Positions 46,294 through 55,288 are shown, counted from the stretch's first letter. The stretch is DNA of 64,000 nucleotides from Pseudomonadota bacterium (GCA_021847015.1 JAJZVW010000014.1:26705-90704); one strand, 5' to 3'. Notes: generated by a model from the letters alone, not told the origin. Program-made: numbers and translations.

Positions 46294-47025
46294 TCACCCT
46301 TCGGACAGCGAGAACCGCACCGGCACTTCCACGCGGGCGGCGATGGCCTGGCCATTCTTATGCGCCGGGGCGAAGCGCCAGCGGCGCGCGGCATCGACTG
46401 CGGCCTGGTCGAGGATTGTGTGGCCCGAGCCGCATTTGACCGTCACCGCCGCCGGCGCCCCGTCCGTGCCCACCTCCACCAGCAGCACCACCACGCCCTC
46501 CCAGCCCCGTTCGCGGGCCAGCCGGGGATAATGTGGCCGGGACGTATCCAGCGCGGCCGGCGGCACCAGTTCGCCGGTGGGGGCGGCGCCGGCCGCCGCT
46601 CCGGTTGTGGCGGTTGCGGCGGCGGAGGAGGGTGCGGCGTCCGCCCCGGCCATGGCCGGCGGCGCGGCATCCGCGGCCGGAATCGGCGCGGGCGCGGGTG
46701 CGGGTACTGGCGCGTGTGCGGATCGCGCGCGGCGCGGGACGGCAGGGCGGCGCGGCGGCGGGGCGGGGGCTTCCGCCTTCGCCGTCGCCATCGCGGGGGG
46801 GGCGGGCTGCGGCGGCGGCGTGACGCTCCGCGGTTCCGGCGGTTGCGGTGGCGCGAACACCAGTTCCACTACTTGAGACCGCTCTCCGGGAGCATGTGTC
46901 GTGAGCGGCCATGCCGCCAGGATGGCGGCCGCCAGAAGATGGAGGCCGAAGGCGGCGGCGGTCGCCGGGGCCATGCCGCCCTGCCGGGAGGCGGGCAGCG
47001 GTTCGGAGCGCAGGTCAGCGTCCAT
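46294..47025 (-). CDS. tonB: TonB energy-transducing protein
   Basis: Protein of 243 aa: a single N-terminal anchor (about residues 20-43, AAAFGLHLLAAAILAAWPL), a long Pro/Ala-rich periplasmic spacer (about 57-160), and a C-terminal TonB domain (HYPRLARERGWEGVVVLLVEVGTDGAPAAVTVKCGSGHTILDQAAVDAARRWRF). It couples the proton gradient (through ExbB/ExbD, not in the window) to outer-membrane receptors. Its start overlaps the end of the thioredoxin gene by 11 bp, so it is dedicated to the receptor encoded upstream. Confidence 0.9.
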   Translation of the reverse strand: MDADLRSEPLPASRQGGMAPATAAAFGLHLLAAAILAAWPLTTHAPGERSQVVELVFAPPQPPEPRSVTPPPQPAPPAMATAKAEAPAPPPRRPAVPRRARSAHAPVPAPAPAPIPAADAAPPAMAGADAAPSSAAATATTGAAAGAAPTGELVPPAALDTSRPHYPRLARERGWEGVVVLLVEVGTDGAPAAVTVKCGSGHTILDQAAVDAARRWRFAPAHKNGQAIAARVEVPVRFSLSEG

Positions 47026-47506
47026 GGCCGGCCAGCCGGTCGCCGAGGCCGCTGCTCCGGAGCGAGCCGATCACGGTTTGGCCGGCGCCGTCGGCTGCCA
47101 CCAGGCGGGTCATGGGCAGTTCTCCATGCCAATGGGGATCGACGGCGTAGCGCAGTTTTTCGGTGAAGCGGTCGGCGAAGGCCCAGCTTTCCACGCCGTC
47201 CAGGCCCCATTGCTTGAGGGCGGCGGCCAGCCTCGGCGTCTCCTCGATGGGATCGGTGGCGACCAGCACGAGGTCGAAGCTCCGGGACCTCCGAGCCAGC
47301 TTCGCCCATTCCGGCATTTCGGCGATGCAGGGGGCGCATGTCAGCGACCAGAAATGGACCACCAGCGCGCGGCCCGCGTGGGCGGCCGTCAGGCCCTGCC
47401 AGCCGTCGCGCCCGAAGGGCTGGATTTCAGCCGCCGCCGCCCGCGCGGCCAGGACCGGCGCCAGCAGCGCCAGGATGATGGCGGCGATGAAGAGACGGCG
47501 GCTCAT
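47015..47506 (-). CDS. TlpA-like thioredoxin-fold periplasmic protein
   Basis: Protein of 163 aa with a signal peptide (MSRRLFIAAIILALLAPVLAARAAAA) and a redox motif FWSLTCAPCIAEMPEW (Cys57, Cys60), as in TlpA/ResA reductases. ATG 47506 overlaps the preceding stop by ATGA. Periplasmic thiol reduction of copper-binding or cytochrome cysteines is the family role; in this operon the likely client is the Cys/His-rich protein encoded just upstream. Confidence 0.88.
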   Translation of the reverse strand: MSRRLFIAAIILALLAPVLAARAAAAEIQPFGRDGWQGLTAAHAGRALVVHFWSLTCAPCIAEMPEWAKLARRSRSFDLVLVATDPIEETPRLAAALKQWGLDGVESWAFADRFTEKLRYAVDPHWHGELPMTRLVAADGAGQTVIGSLRSSGLGDRLAGHGR

Positions 47507-48732
47507 GGCTGGTCTCCGGCCAAGGGCAGCAGCCGCCAGCCTTCGTTGCGCGTCAGCCATGACAGGAACGGGTGGGGGCCGTCGGCGACCAGCAGCGGCC
47601 GGTCCGAGGCGTCCTTGGTTTCGGCCACCGCGTGCGGCGGGCTCCACGACAGCCCTCCGTCCGTGGACGATTGCGCCAGGATGCGGGTAGTCTCGCCGTC
47701 GAACTCGCTCCATGCCAGCCACACCCGGCCGCCGGCCGCGAGAAGCTGCGGATGGGACGGCAGCCGCCCAGGGTCGCCCAGCGGCCTCGGCTCGCCGAAA
47801 TGGCGGCCCCGGTCCGTCGAGCGCGCGTAGAACAGGCCCGGCCGCGCCGTGCCGCCGGTATACCAGGCGACGTGCAGGGTCCCGCCCGGGCCCACCGCCA
47901 CGGCGCCGCCGTGATGGGGGCAGGCGTCCACCCGCCAGTTGTCGGCGGCCACGCGATGGGGATTGTCGCGGCCGTCGAGCGTCGTCACCGCCGGATCGCG
48001 GGCGCCGTCGAACAATTGCCGCCACATCAGGACCGCGTGCCCGGCCGGGTCCGATGCGGCGGCGATGCGGCAGCATTCGCAGGTGTGCTCGGATATGACC
48101 CGCTCGGGCCGGAAGGTGGCGCCGCCGTCGGTGGAGACCGTCGCCGCCAGGGCCGCCCCGGCATAGCTGCGGCCGGCGCGCTTGGCCGCCGCCAGGCTCC
48201 GCTTGTCGATCCAGGCCAAAGCCACCCGGCCGCGCCCGTCGCCGGTCAGCGCCGGGAAGCGCTGACTGGCCGGGTCGTTGGCCAGCAGGACCGGGTGGGC
48301 GAAATGTCGTCCGCCGTCGCCGGAATAGGCCACCATCAGGGTGCCGCTATAGGGCTGGTCCTGGTGCCGGGAATAGGCGACCAGCACGCTGCCGGCACCG
48401 TCGGCGATCACCGCCGCCCGGGATTCGCCGGAATCGTCGATGGGCTCGCGGTCGGGATTGACGGCCACGCCCGTCATCGGCGTGGCGCCCAGATCGCCGG
48501 AGCGGCCCACCATGACCCGGCCGCCCGCCGTCCACGCCAGCACCAGGGTGCCGTCGGGGGTGAAGGCCGGGGTGGCGGTGGTGGCGCAGCGCAACGACGT
48601 GTCCCCGGCCGGACAATCCGGCCGGGGCGGGACGGCCGAGCCGTGGTGGTGGTGGTGGGCCTCCTCGGCCGCGCCGCCGCCGGTGACCGGCAGCGACGCG
48701 GCGAGAAGGGCCGCGAGAAGGACGCGGCGCAT
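47503..48732 (-). CDS. Sialidase-like BNR-repeat secreted protein with His/Cys metal motifs
   Basis: Protein of 409 aa with a signal peptide followed by AEEAHHHHHGSA (His26-30). The body is a beta-propeller with BNR/Asp-box-like repeats (SGDLGAT, SGDGGRHF, STDGGATF, STDRGRHF, STDGGLSW). Conserved metal-like motifs: HTCECCR (Cys218, 220, 221) and VDACPHHGG (Cys271, His273-274). It looks like a metal-binding exported propeller rather than a true sialidase. It starts 2 bp after the receptor stop and is probably its partner in metal capture. Confidence 0.75.
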   Translation of the reverse strand: MRRVLLAALLAASLPVTGGGAAEEAHHHHHGSAVPPRPDCPAGDTSLRCATTATPAFTPDGTLVLAWTAGGRVMVGRSGDLGATPMTGVAVNPDREPIDDSGESRAAVIADGAGSVLVAYSRHQDQPYSGTLMVAYSGDGGRHFAHPVLLANDPASQRFPALTGDGRGRVALAWIDKRSLAAAKRAGRSYAGAALAATVSTDGGATFRPERVISEHTCECCRIAAASDPAGHAVLMWRQLFDGARDPAVTTLDGRDNPHRVAADNWRVDACPHHGGAVAVGPGGTLHVAWYTGGTARPGLFYARSTDRGRHFGEPRPLGDPGRLPSHPQLLAAGGRVWLAWSEFDGETTRILAQSSTDGGLSWSPPHAVAETKDASDRPLLVADGPHPFLSWLTRNEGWRLLPLAGDQP

Positions 48733-48734
48733 GA

Positions 48735-50831
48735 TCACAGCCTCGCCGTGATGCCGCCGTAGAGGGTGCGCGGCATGCCGGGCGCCAGCACCTCCTGGCC
48801 GCCCTGCACCGTGCCCATGGTGGCCCAGCGGATGTCGCCGAGATTGATCACCCGCGCGAACACCTCCAGCCCGTCGGCGATGGCGTAGGACGTGCGGAGG
48901 TTGAACAGGTCGTAGCCGCCGTAACTGGCGGCGTTGCCGTCGTCCACGTAGTAATCGCCCACATGCTGCCATTCGCCCTCCACGGCGAAGCCCTGCAAGG
49001 GGCCGTCGCTGGGCTTCCAGCCCAGCGTGACGTTGGCCGTGGTCTTGGGGGCGTTGTTGATCTGATTGCCCGAGTAGTTGACGCCGCTGGCCACCCAGCT
49101 TTCGTAGGTGTGCTGGGCGTAGCTGCCCGCGGCGTTCAGGCGCCAGTCGGGCAGGAATGTCCAGCCCAGCGAGCCCTCGATGCCGACGTGATGGGTCTTG
49201 CCGTTGTTGGTTTCGGTCGGCCCGGTGCTGCCCTGGGTGGTGAGGATGTCGTTCATCTTGATCATCTCGTAGGCGGCGAGGGTCCAGGTCACGTCGCCCT
49301 TGTCGGGCCCGCGCAGGCCGATTTCGTAGCTGTTGGCCGTCACCGGCAGGAGATGGACGGAATCCAGGTTCTGGCCCTCGCGGAACAGCTCGCCCTGTTC
49401 GGGGGCGCGGAAGGAGTGCTTGTAATTGACGTAGGCGCTGAGCGCCGGGGCGAAGGCGTAGGTGGCGCCGACGCTGGGCGACAGGTGCGAGTAGTAGCGG
49501 TCGGTGTTGCCCGGCCGGTAGAAGGTCTTGTTGCCGTACGGGGTCGGGGTGAGGAAGGCGCCAGAGGCGAGGTTGTCGGTGTAGTCGTAGGCCATGGCGT
49601 CGTAGCGGACGCCGGCCGTCACCCGCAGGTGCTCCACCGGCGAAGTCTCGGCCTGGAGGTAGGGCGAGGCCTGCATGAAGGTGACGTCGTAATTGTAGGT
49701 CTCGCCCACCAGGCTGTAGGCGGTGAAGACGTTGCCAGCCTTGGTGGTGCTGATGCGGTTCTCGACGTAGGAGCCGGGGCTGTATTCCGTGTCCACGCCG
49801 CCGATCAGGCGGGTGCGCCACGGGGCGAAGTCCTGGCGGTACTTGGCCTGCATTCCCAGCGATCCGTTGGTCAGGGTGTAGACGGTGGGGTCGTAGGTGA
49901 GCTGCCAGGACGGCAGCAGCTCCATGCGGTCGTAGCGGACGTAGGGGGTGAGGCTCGTCAGCGAATCCGCGTCCTCGTGCTCCCAGGCCAACGAGGCCCG
50001 CACGGCCTGGACGCGGCGATAGGCGATGGGGTCGTAATTGGCGGTGGGATCGTTGCGGTAATCGTTGACGCTGAGGTAGCTGTTGGCGCCGGTCTGCTGG
50101 TCGATGTTGGTGGCGGTCAGCAGGGCTTTGACGGAATCGTCGCCCGACAGCGCCTTGTCCACCCTCAGCGTGCCGCTCTGGCGGTCGTAGCCGGTGGCCT
50201 CGCGCCAGCCGTCGGTATGGGTGATGTTGAGGTCGCTGCGCGCACCGAGATCGCCCCAGGTGGAACTGGCGCTGGCCAGGCCGCGCCACCAGCCGAACGA
50301 ACCGGCTTCGACCGTGAGATCGGCCTCGGGCGTTTCCGAGGGCGCCTTGGTCAGCACGTTGACCACGCCGCCGATGGCGTTGCTGCCCTGCAATGCGGTG
50401 CCGGGGCCATGGGTCACCTCGATGCCCCCGGCCTGGGGCAGGTTCACCTCGTAAAGCGCGTTGTGGTTGAAGAAGCCGGTGGAGCGGATGGGGATGCCGT
50501 CCTCCAGGTAGAGGTAGACGGGGCTGGTGGTGACGGGCTGGCGGATGCTGACCTCGGAGCCTTCGCCCGTGGTTTGCTGGACCAGCACGCCCGGCATGCG
50601 GTCGAGGATGTCCGACGGGTGGGCGGGCATCACGCTCTGGATGGTGTCGGCGTGGATGATGCTGACGGTGCTGGGGGTCTGATCCAGGGCTTCGCCCTCG
50701 CGGGCGCCGGTGACCACCATTTCCGGCAGGGCCGAAGGGGGTGGAGGATCGTCGGCATGGGCCAGGACGGGGAGGGAGACGGCGGACAGGCACAGCAGGG
50801 CGCGCGTTCCGCGCCGATGGAGATTGGACAT
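48735..50831 (-). CDS. TonB-dependent outer-membrane receptor
   Basis: Protein of 698 aa: signal peptide (1-26), TonB-box-like EMVVTGAR, plug domain (PSTVSIIHADTIQSVMPAHPSDILDRMPGVLVQQTTGEGSEVSIRQP ... GPGTALQGSNAIGGVVNVLTK), and a 22-strand barrel ending with an aromatic-rich terminus (TLYGGITARL). Substrate residues cannot be read directly; neighbours with His/Cys motifs and DUF2946 suggest copper or another transition metal. It is the first large gene after DUF2946 in a five-gene operon. Confidence 0.9.
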   Translation of the reverse strand: MSNLHRRGTRALLCLSAVSLPVLAHADDPPPPSALPEMVVTGAREGEALDQTPSTVSIIHADTIQSVMPAHPSDILDRMPGVLVQQTTGEGSEVSIRQPVTTSPVYLYLEDGIPIRSTGFFNHNALYEVNLPQAGGIEVTHGPGTALQGSNAIGGVVNVLTKAPSETPEADLTVEAGSFGWWRGLASASSTWGDLGARSDLNITHTDGWREATGYDRQSGTLRVDKALSGDDSVKALLTATNIDQQTGANSYLSVNDYRNDPTANYDPIAYRRVQAVRASLAWEHEDADSLTSLTPYVRYDRMELLPSWQLTYDPTVYTLTNGSLGMQAKYRQDFAPWRTRLIGGVDTEYSPGSYVENRISTTKAGNVFTAYSLVGETYNYDVTFMQASPYLQAETSPVEHLRVTAGVRYDAMAYDYTDNLASGAFLTPTPYGNKTFYRPGNTDRYYSHLSPSVGATYAFAPALSAYVNYKHSFRAPEQGELFREGQNLDSVHLLPVTANSYEIGLRGPDKGDVTWTLAAYEMIKMNDILTTQGSTGPTETNNGKTHHVGIEGSLGWTFLPDWRLNAAGSYAQHTYESWVASGVNYSGNQINNAPKTTANVTLGWKPSDGPLQGFAVEGEWQHVGDYYVDDGNAASYGGYDLFNLRTSYAIADGLEVFARVINLGDIRWATMGTVQGGQEVLAPGMPRTLYGGITARL

Positions 50832-50896
50832 GATGAATCGTCCCGATCAACGGGTGAACAGGGGAAGGCGCGTGGCGCCCTCGGCGAAACGGCTGT

Positions 50897-51319
50897 TCAC
50901 ACGGTGGCGGGCGGTCCGCGGGGGGTGAGGGGCACCAGCGCGGCATTGCGCACCAGCGGCGCCGAGCGGGGAGCCGGAGTGTCGGCGGTGCCCACCATGG
51001 CCGGTACCGGCACGTCCGGGCCGGCCAGGAACGACGGCGCCACGGTCTGGTTGGCCAGCAGCCCGCACAGCGGGCAATGCTGCGGCGTCTGGCTGTCGCC
51101 CGACCGGGGCGCGGTGGAATCCGTTCCCGGGGGAGCGGAATGGCAGATGAAGGTCTGGTCGCCGGCGGCCGCCCGTTCGACCATGGCGGCGTAGACCAGC
51201 GGAGCGAGCTGGTTGGCACCGGCCGCCAGCAGGCACAGCCAAGCGGCGACCCACGCCACCCACCGCCTGGGGGCGGGTGCGGACCGGGTCCTGTCGCTGC
51301 GTGCCGGTCGCGTGCTCAC
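50897..51319 (-). CDS. DUF2946 family protein
   Basis: Protein of 140 aa starting at GTG 51319. One hydrophobic segment (about residues 20-46) serves as signal or anchor. Metal-like motifs are FICHSAPP (Cys59, His60) and QHCPLCGLLAN (His81, Cys82, Cys85), the hallmark of DUF2946, a family often found beside copper-related TonB receptors. Exported, function unproven. It heads the operon, with a 65-bp gap to the receptor. Confidence 0.8.
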   Translation of the reverse strand: MSTRPARSDRTRSAPAPRRWVAWVAAWLCLLAAGANQLAPLVYAAMVERAAAGDQTFICHSAPPGTDSTAPRSGDSQTPQHCPLCGLLANQTVAPSFLAGPDVPVPAMVGTADTPAPRSAPLVRNAALVPLTPRGPPATV

Positions 51320-51380
51320 GTCCCCCCCGACGAGCTTTGAACCAATTTAAAAGACGGTATGAGCTTAGACCAGTCCGCGC

Positions 51381-51394
51381 GTCAATGATTTGAC
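51381..51394 (-). promoter_or_regulatory. Candidate operator of the DUF2946-TonB operon
   Basis: Perfect palindrome GTCAA-TGAT-TTGAC, 62 bp upstream of the DUF2946 start, in an AT-rich promoter-like stretch. A metal-responsive regulator is possible. The arms are in the opposite order to an FNR site. Confidence 0.35.
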
Positions 51395-51500
51395 GTAAGT
51401 CATGGGCAAAATAGGAAAATATCCCTTAACCGCCAGCGCTTATTGGGCAGGCAATCTCGCTCCGCAGGTGCGCATGGCGTCGGAAGCCGGCGGCAAAGGC

Positions 51501-51845
51501 TCAATTGCCGGCGCAATCCGCAGCCATCCGGATCGGCGGGCTGGTGAAGATGCCGATGTGGGTGAGGATGTACTTGAGCAGCGGCGAATTGGGCCCGATG
51601 AATTCCACTCCGATCCTGGGGCCGGCGATATTCACGACCTTGGCCTGTCCGTCGGTCCTGTCGGCCTCGTCGAGGACCGAGGAGAGGCTGAAGACGATCG
51701 TCTGTCCCTGGCGGAACCCGTCCCCTTCGAAACCGATGCCTCCCATGGAAATGTCGATCAGGGGATGCACGGCCCCATCGACCTCCAGAATCAGGGGCTG
51801 TCCCGGGTAACGGGTGTAGTGGCGGCGCTCTCGCGTGTGCGGCAT
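51501..51845 (-). CDS. PilZ domain c-di-GMP receptor
   Basis: Protein of 114 aa consisting of a PilZ domain: the RxxxR motif RHYTR (Arg8, Arg12) and the DxSxxG motif DISMGG (31-36), both needed for c-di-GMP binding, are intact. The C-terminus ends with a helix (NSPLLKYILTHIGIF). ATG 51845 lies 28 bp after the HD-GYP stop. It is probably the effector of the adjacent c-di-GMP phosphodiesterase. Confidence 0.9.
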   Translation of the reverse strand: MPHTRERRHYTRYPGQPLILEVDGAVHPLIDISMGGIGFEGDGFRQGQTIVFSLSSVLDEADRTDGQAKVVNIAGPRIGVEFIGPNSPLLKYILTHIGIFTSPPIRMAADCAGN

Positions 51846-51873
51846 GGCGACTTTCCTGATGAATGTCGGGCGA

Positions 51874-53001
51874 TCAGCCCGCGGCGCTTTCTCTCGCCGA
51901 GGAGAGAAGAAGATCGACGAACAGGCGGAGCATCGGCTGGTCGAGGCCGCCGGACATTTCCTGCATGATGACCAGGGCCCTCTCGGGCGCCATGGGCGCC
52001 TTGTAGCAGCGGCGGTCGGTGAGCGCGCTGAAGACGTCCACGATGGCCGCCATGCGCGCCAGATCGTTGAGATCCCGCCCCCGCAAGCCCTTGGGATAGC
52101 CGCCGCCGTCCAACCTCTCGTGGTGTTGGGCGGCGATGGCGCCGATCCCTTTCGGCAGGGTGGGGCAATTGCCGATATAGCGGACCGATCCTTCGACATG
52201 TCCCCGCATCACCACCAATTCCTGGTCCGTCAGGGGCCCGGGCTTGTTCAGCACGTCGTGCGGGATGGCCATCTTGCCGATATCGTGGAGCAGGCCGCCG
52301 CTCGCCAGGACGAGGAGATCCGTTTCCGCCAGGCCCATGGCGTGGCCGAACAGCGAGAGCAGCGTCGCCACGCGCAACGAGTGGACATAGGAATAGTTGT
52401 CATGTCCCCGCACGCCATCGAGGACCGCCTTGAAATCGTTGCGGCGGATCGCCTCGACCAGCGGCGAGCATGCCAGGCGGACGGCGGCGTATTCGATCGG
52501 CTCCCCGCGGTCGATGAGGTCGGAGACGCCGTTGAAGGTGTCGAGGCTGGAGCGCAACGCGCGCCGGTGGTGCTCCGCAAGCCGGTCCCAGCGGGTTTCG
52601 ACGGCGTAGTTGACCAGCCCCGAAATGGTGGAGATCAACTGGCTGCGGCGAAACGGCTTCGCCAGCGCGGCATCGCAGCCCAATTCCCTTGCCCGCGCGA
52701 GGAACCGGCTGTCGTCGTCGGCGGAGGTAGCGATGATCCGCACGCCCTTCAGGGCGGCGTCCTCGCGGATGTGCTTGATCGCTTCCCGCCCGCCCCATGG
52801 CTTGGCGGATTCATCGACCACCAGGGCGAGCGGCGGCGTGGAGCGCAGGAACGGGGCCGCGTCCACGACATCGTCGAAGGCCGCGACGCGGTAGAAGGAG
52901 GTGAGCGCGCGGCTGACCTGATTGCGGTGTTCCGGGACGCCGTCGATGACGGTCACCAGGACCTTCGCCGAATTGGTGGCGTCAATGGTGGAGGTGGCCA
53001 T
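51874..53001 (-). CDS. Response-regulator receiver / HD-GYP c-di-GMP phosphodiesterase
   Basis: Protein of 375 aa. The N-terminal receiver domain (about 12-130) has Asp63 in LALVVDES and Lys115 in AKPF, but the acidic pair is less clear. The HD-GYP domain follows: His207, LLHDIGKMAIPHDVLNKPG (His239-Asp240, Gly242, Lys243), GHVEGS (His268), and QHHERLDGGGYPKGL with all metal ligands and GYP. It should hydrolyse c-di-GMP to pGpG/GMP. It overlaps the previous gene by 20 bp. Confidence 0.92.
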   Translation of the reverse strand: MATSTIDATNSAKVLVTVIDGVPEHRNQVSRALTSFYRVAAFDDVVDAAPFLRSTPPLALVVDESAKPWGGREAIKHIREDAALKGVRIIATSADDDSRFLARARELGCDAALAKPFRRSQLISTISGLVNYAVETRWDRLAEHHRRALRSSLDTFNGVSDLIDRGEPIEYAAVRLACSPLVEAIRRNDFKAVLDGVRGHDNYSYVHSLRVATLLSLFGHAMGLAETDLLVLASGGLLHDIGKMAIPHDVLNKPGPLTDQELVVMRGHVEGSVRYIGNCPTLPKGIGAIAAQHHERLDGGGYPKGLRGRDLNDLARMAAIVDVFSALTDRRCYKAPMAPERALVIMQEMSGGLDQPMLRLFVDLLLSSARESAAG

Positions 53002-53701
53002 GGGCGGCTTCCTCGGCCTGCGCGCCTTTCCACGCTATCCGGAGCGCCGCGGCCAGGAATTCCGCCTGATCCGCGCTCGGCATGGTGCCGTCGGGCAAGG
53101 CCCGGCTCATGATCAGCGGCCAGGTCCACTGGCCTGCGGCGCCGTCCAGGAACAGCACGATCCGGCGCAGCACGTGAACCAGGATGCGGTCGGTCCTGGG
53201 GTCGGCGAAGAACGCGTCCCAGACGCCGCCGCTGCCGTGCTTCATGCGCAGGCCGTGGAAGACGGCGTCGGTCTGGGTGCGGATATGGTCGAGCCTGCCG
53301 CCGAGGGCCTGATCGACGACCTGGAAATAGTTGGGCAGGAAGCGCCGGGGGAAACGCGGGGGGTCTCCTTCCAGAAGATGCTCGACCGGCCGCGTTATCA
53401 GCCTGCGGAATGGGTCGGAACGCTTGGCGGCGTCACTTTTGGGACGGAACGCCGCCCGGCAGCGCGTCTCCTGGAGGTGGAAGGCGCGCACGAGAACCGA
53501 TTCGTCATCGATGACGTGGCGAATGATGCGGCGGAACTGATCCACGGAGAGGACGCCGTCGCGCGCCGATTCCCCCACGAGAGCATTGATGGCCTCGACC
53601 ACCATCGCCGTCATTGCCCGGCAGCCGTGGCGGCCGCTGGGGCATTGCTCGGGAGCCGGCGCCGTGCCTGGGGCGGCCTTGGCCTCGGCGCAGGCGCTCA
53701 T
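52982..53701 (-). CDS. Conserved hypothetical protein in c-di-GMP operon
   Basis: Protein of 239 aa, predicted soluble and helical. Readable segments: MTAMVVEAINALVGESARDGVLSVDQFRRIIRHVIDDESV and LVHVLRRIVLFLDGAAGQWTWPLIMSRAL. I do not recognise a domain. ATG 53701 overlaps the upstream stop (ATGA), and the end overlaps the HD-GYP start by 20 bp, so tight co-translation suggests a partner of the phosphodiesterase. Confidence 0.75.
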   Translation of the reverse strand: MSACAEAKAAPGTAPAPEQCPSGRHGCRAMTAMVVEAINALVGESARDGVLSVDQFRRIIRHVIDDESVLVRAFHLQETRCRAAFRPKSDAAKRSDPFRRLITRPVEHLLEGDPPRFPRRFLPNYFQVVDQALGGRLDHIRTQTDAVFHGLRMKHGSGGVWDAFFADPRTDRILVHVLRRIVLFLDGAAGQWTWPLIMSRALPDGTMPSADQAEFLAAALRIAWKGAQAEEAAHGHLHH

Positions 53702-53874
53702 CGGTCGGCCCCCCAACCGGTGGGGTCGCCATCTCGCGGAGGCGCGGCTTCGCCGCTCAGGGCCTCGACGATGGATCGCCGCCAGGCGGGCTCGTCGCGG
53801 TCGTCCTCCCGCTCCCCGTTCTTGGGATAGGCGGGGCCGATTCTATCAAGCAACCAGTCGATTACTGCGAACAT
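53698..53874 (-). CDS. 58-aa protein heading the c-di-GMP operon
   Basis: Very short frame from ATG 53874 with a strong GGCAGGAGGGG site. The product begins MFAVIDWLLDRIGPAYPKNG and ends RDGDPTGWGADR, acidic, with an amphipathic start. Its stop overlaps the next ATG by 4 bp, which strongly supports real translation. No family recognised. It may be a small regulator or only a coupling leader. Confidence 0.6.
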   Translation of the reverse strand: MFAVIDWLLDRIGPAYPKNGEREDDRDEPAWRRSIVEALSGEAAPPRDGDPTGWGADR

Positions 53875-54119
53875 GAGCCCCTCCTGCCATTTGTTGTTTC
53901 ATCCGTAGGGTCGCTGTTAGCCTCGTTTCCGTCGCTGGCGTTTCGTCGTCCCCGGGGAAGTTTCCATCGGGGGATGGAGGGGGTGCTATTCCCGTTTGGG
54001 ATCAGTGCGAAAATTTGGACTCTATTGTTCGAGGCGAAATGGCAGGGAACGTCGCCGGTCCACAAATTTCCCGCTAGCCAAGATTGCACGTTACGGTTAC
54101 AAGAGTCGTGGGAGGCAAG

Positions 54120-55283
54120 GTGACAGTGTTCGCGCGTGACGACTCGCTGCATCAAATTATCGGCCTAATCTACGAGGCTGCGATCGACGACTCACTCTGG
54201 CAACGGGTGATGGAGACGATCGTCCGAGTCATGCAGGGCGCCGACGCCCTTCTTCTTTATTACGATTTCAGCCATCCCTGTCTGGACATCGGCATCGGTA
54301 CCCAGCGGGTGTTCGACCGCAGCGTCGAACAGCGGTATCAAGACTTCATTCCCCATGATTTTCGTTTGGAGGGCCTTCGCGCCAAGCCGGCGGGAGTGAT
54401 CTACAGCGCTGACGAGGTCATACCTGACGAAATCATGCGGAAGACAATGATCCAGAATGAATTTTTCGCGCCACTCGGCTTTCCCCGCGGAGGGCAGGGA
54501 ATAGGGGGATTCATCGAACCTGAAGCGAATGGGCGGTCCTGTATCATTTCCCTCTACCGCAGTGAGGCAGCCGAAGATTTCAGCCAGCGGGATAAGGACT
54601 TCGCCCAGGCACTCGTCCCCCACTTTCGCCGCGCCTTCCAGATTCGCCGCCAGCTTACGGCGGAGCGCGATCGCGCCGATGGCATGACGGCGGCGCTCGA
54701 CCGCCTGCCAATGGGAGTGGTGCTGATTGCTGCCGATGGCCGCGTCGTGGACATGAACGCCGCCGCCCGCCGGATCGCTGCCGAAAACGACGGCTTCTCC
54801 ATGGACCGGGACGGCATCTGCCGGGGGGCGACACCCGAGGTCACCACGCGACTACAGCGGATGATCGCCCAAGCGGCGGCGGCGTCGCGGGGCAACGGCC
54901 TGCATTCCGGCGGAGCCCTTGCGCTTCCCCGGCCATCGCTGAAGGAACCGCTCGCCGCCCTGGTAGCGCCTTTGCGCGCCGAGCGCGTGGACGGACCACT
55001 GCCCCGTGACGGGGCCGTGCTTTTTCTCAGCGATCCCGCCCTGTGCCAAGTCCCGCCTGCCCGGGTGTTGTCCGGCCTTTACGGCCTCACCCCCCGCGAG
55101 GCGGAGCTGGTCGCGGAACTGGTGACCGGCTGCAGCCTTGACGAGGCGGCGGCGCGGATCGGCCTGCGCACCGAAAGCGCGCGGATCTATCTGAAGCGTG
55201 TTTTCGCGAAGACGGGCGTCAAACGGCAAGGCGAACTTATCGCCTTGCTGCTCCGCAGCCCGGCTGGCTTGGTCGGTGGATAG
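54120..55283 (+). CDS. LuxR-family transcriptional regulator
   Basis: Protein of 387 aa. The C-terminal helix-turn-helix (about 318-380): LTPREAELVAELVTGCSLDEAAARIGLRTESARIYLKRVFAKTGV, the standard LuxR DNA-binding motif. The N-terminal 180 residues form a sensor-like domain of unknown ligand (ADALLLYYDFSHPCLDIGIGTQRVFD), and residues 195-270 a PAS-like segment (ALDRLPMGVVLIAADGRVVDMNAAARRI). GTG 54120 follows GGGAGGCAAG. No cognate target is obvious. Confidence 0.85.
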   Translation: MTVFARDDSLHQIIGLIYEAAIDDSLWQRVMETIVRVMQGADALLLYYDFSHPCLDIGIGTQRVFDRSVEQRYQDFIPHDFRLEGLRAKPAGVIYSADEVIPDEIMRKTMIQNEFFAPLGFPRGGQGIGGFIEPEANGRSCIISLYRSEAAEDFSQRDKDFAQALVPHFRRAFQIRRQLTAERDRADGMTAALDRLPMGVVLIAADGRVVDMNAAARRIAAENDGFSMDRDGICRGATPEVTTRLQRMIAQAAAASRGNGLHSGGALALPRPSLKEPLAALVAPLRAERVDGPLPRDGAVLFLSDPALCQVPPARVLSGLYGLTPREAELVAELVTGCSLDEAAARIGLRTESARIYLKRVFAKTGVKRQGELIALLLRSPAGLVGG

Positions 55284-55288
55284 CCAGG

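Noticed and set aside
47503..51219. Single minus-strand frame of 1238 codons
   Set aside because: Only its last 409 codons, from ATG 48732, are the propeller protein; the rest is a shifted frame of the TonB receptor gene.
51390..51403. FNR-like site TTGACGTAAGTCAT upstream of the DUF2946 operon
   Set aside because: One arm base is wrong and a better, differently oriented palindrome overlaps it at 51381-51394.
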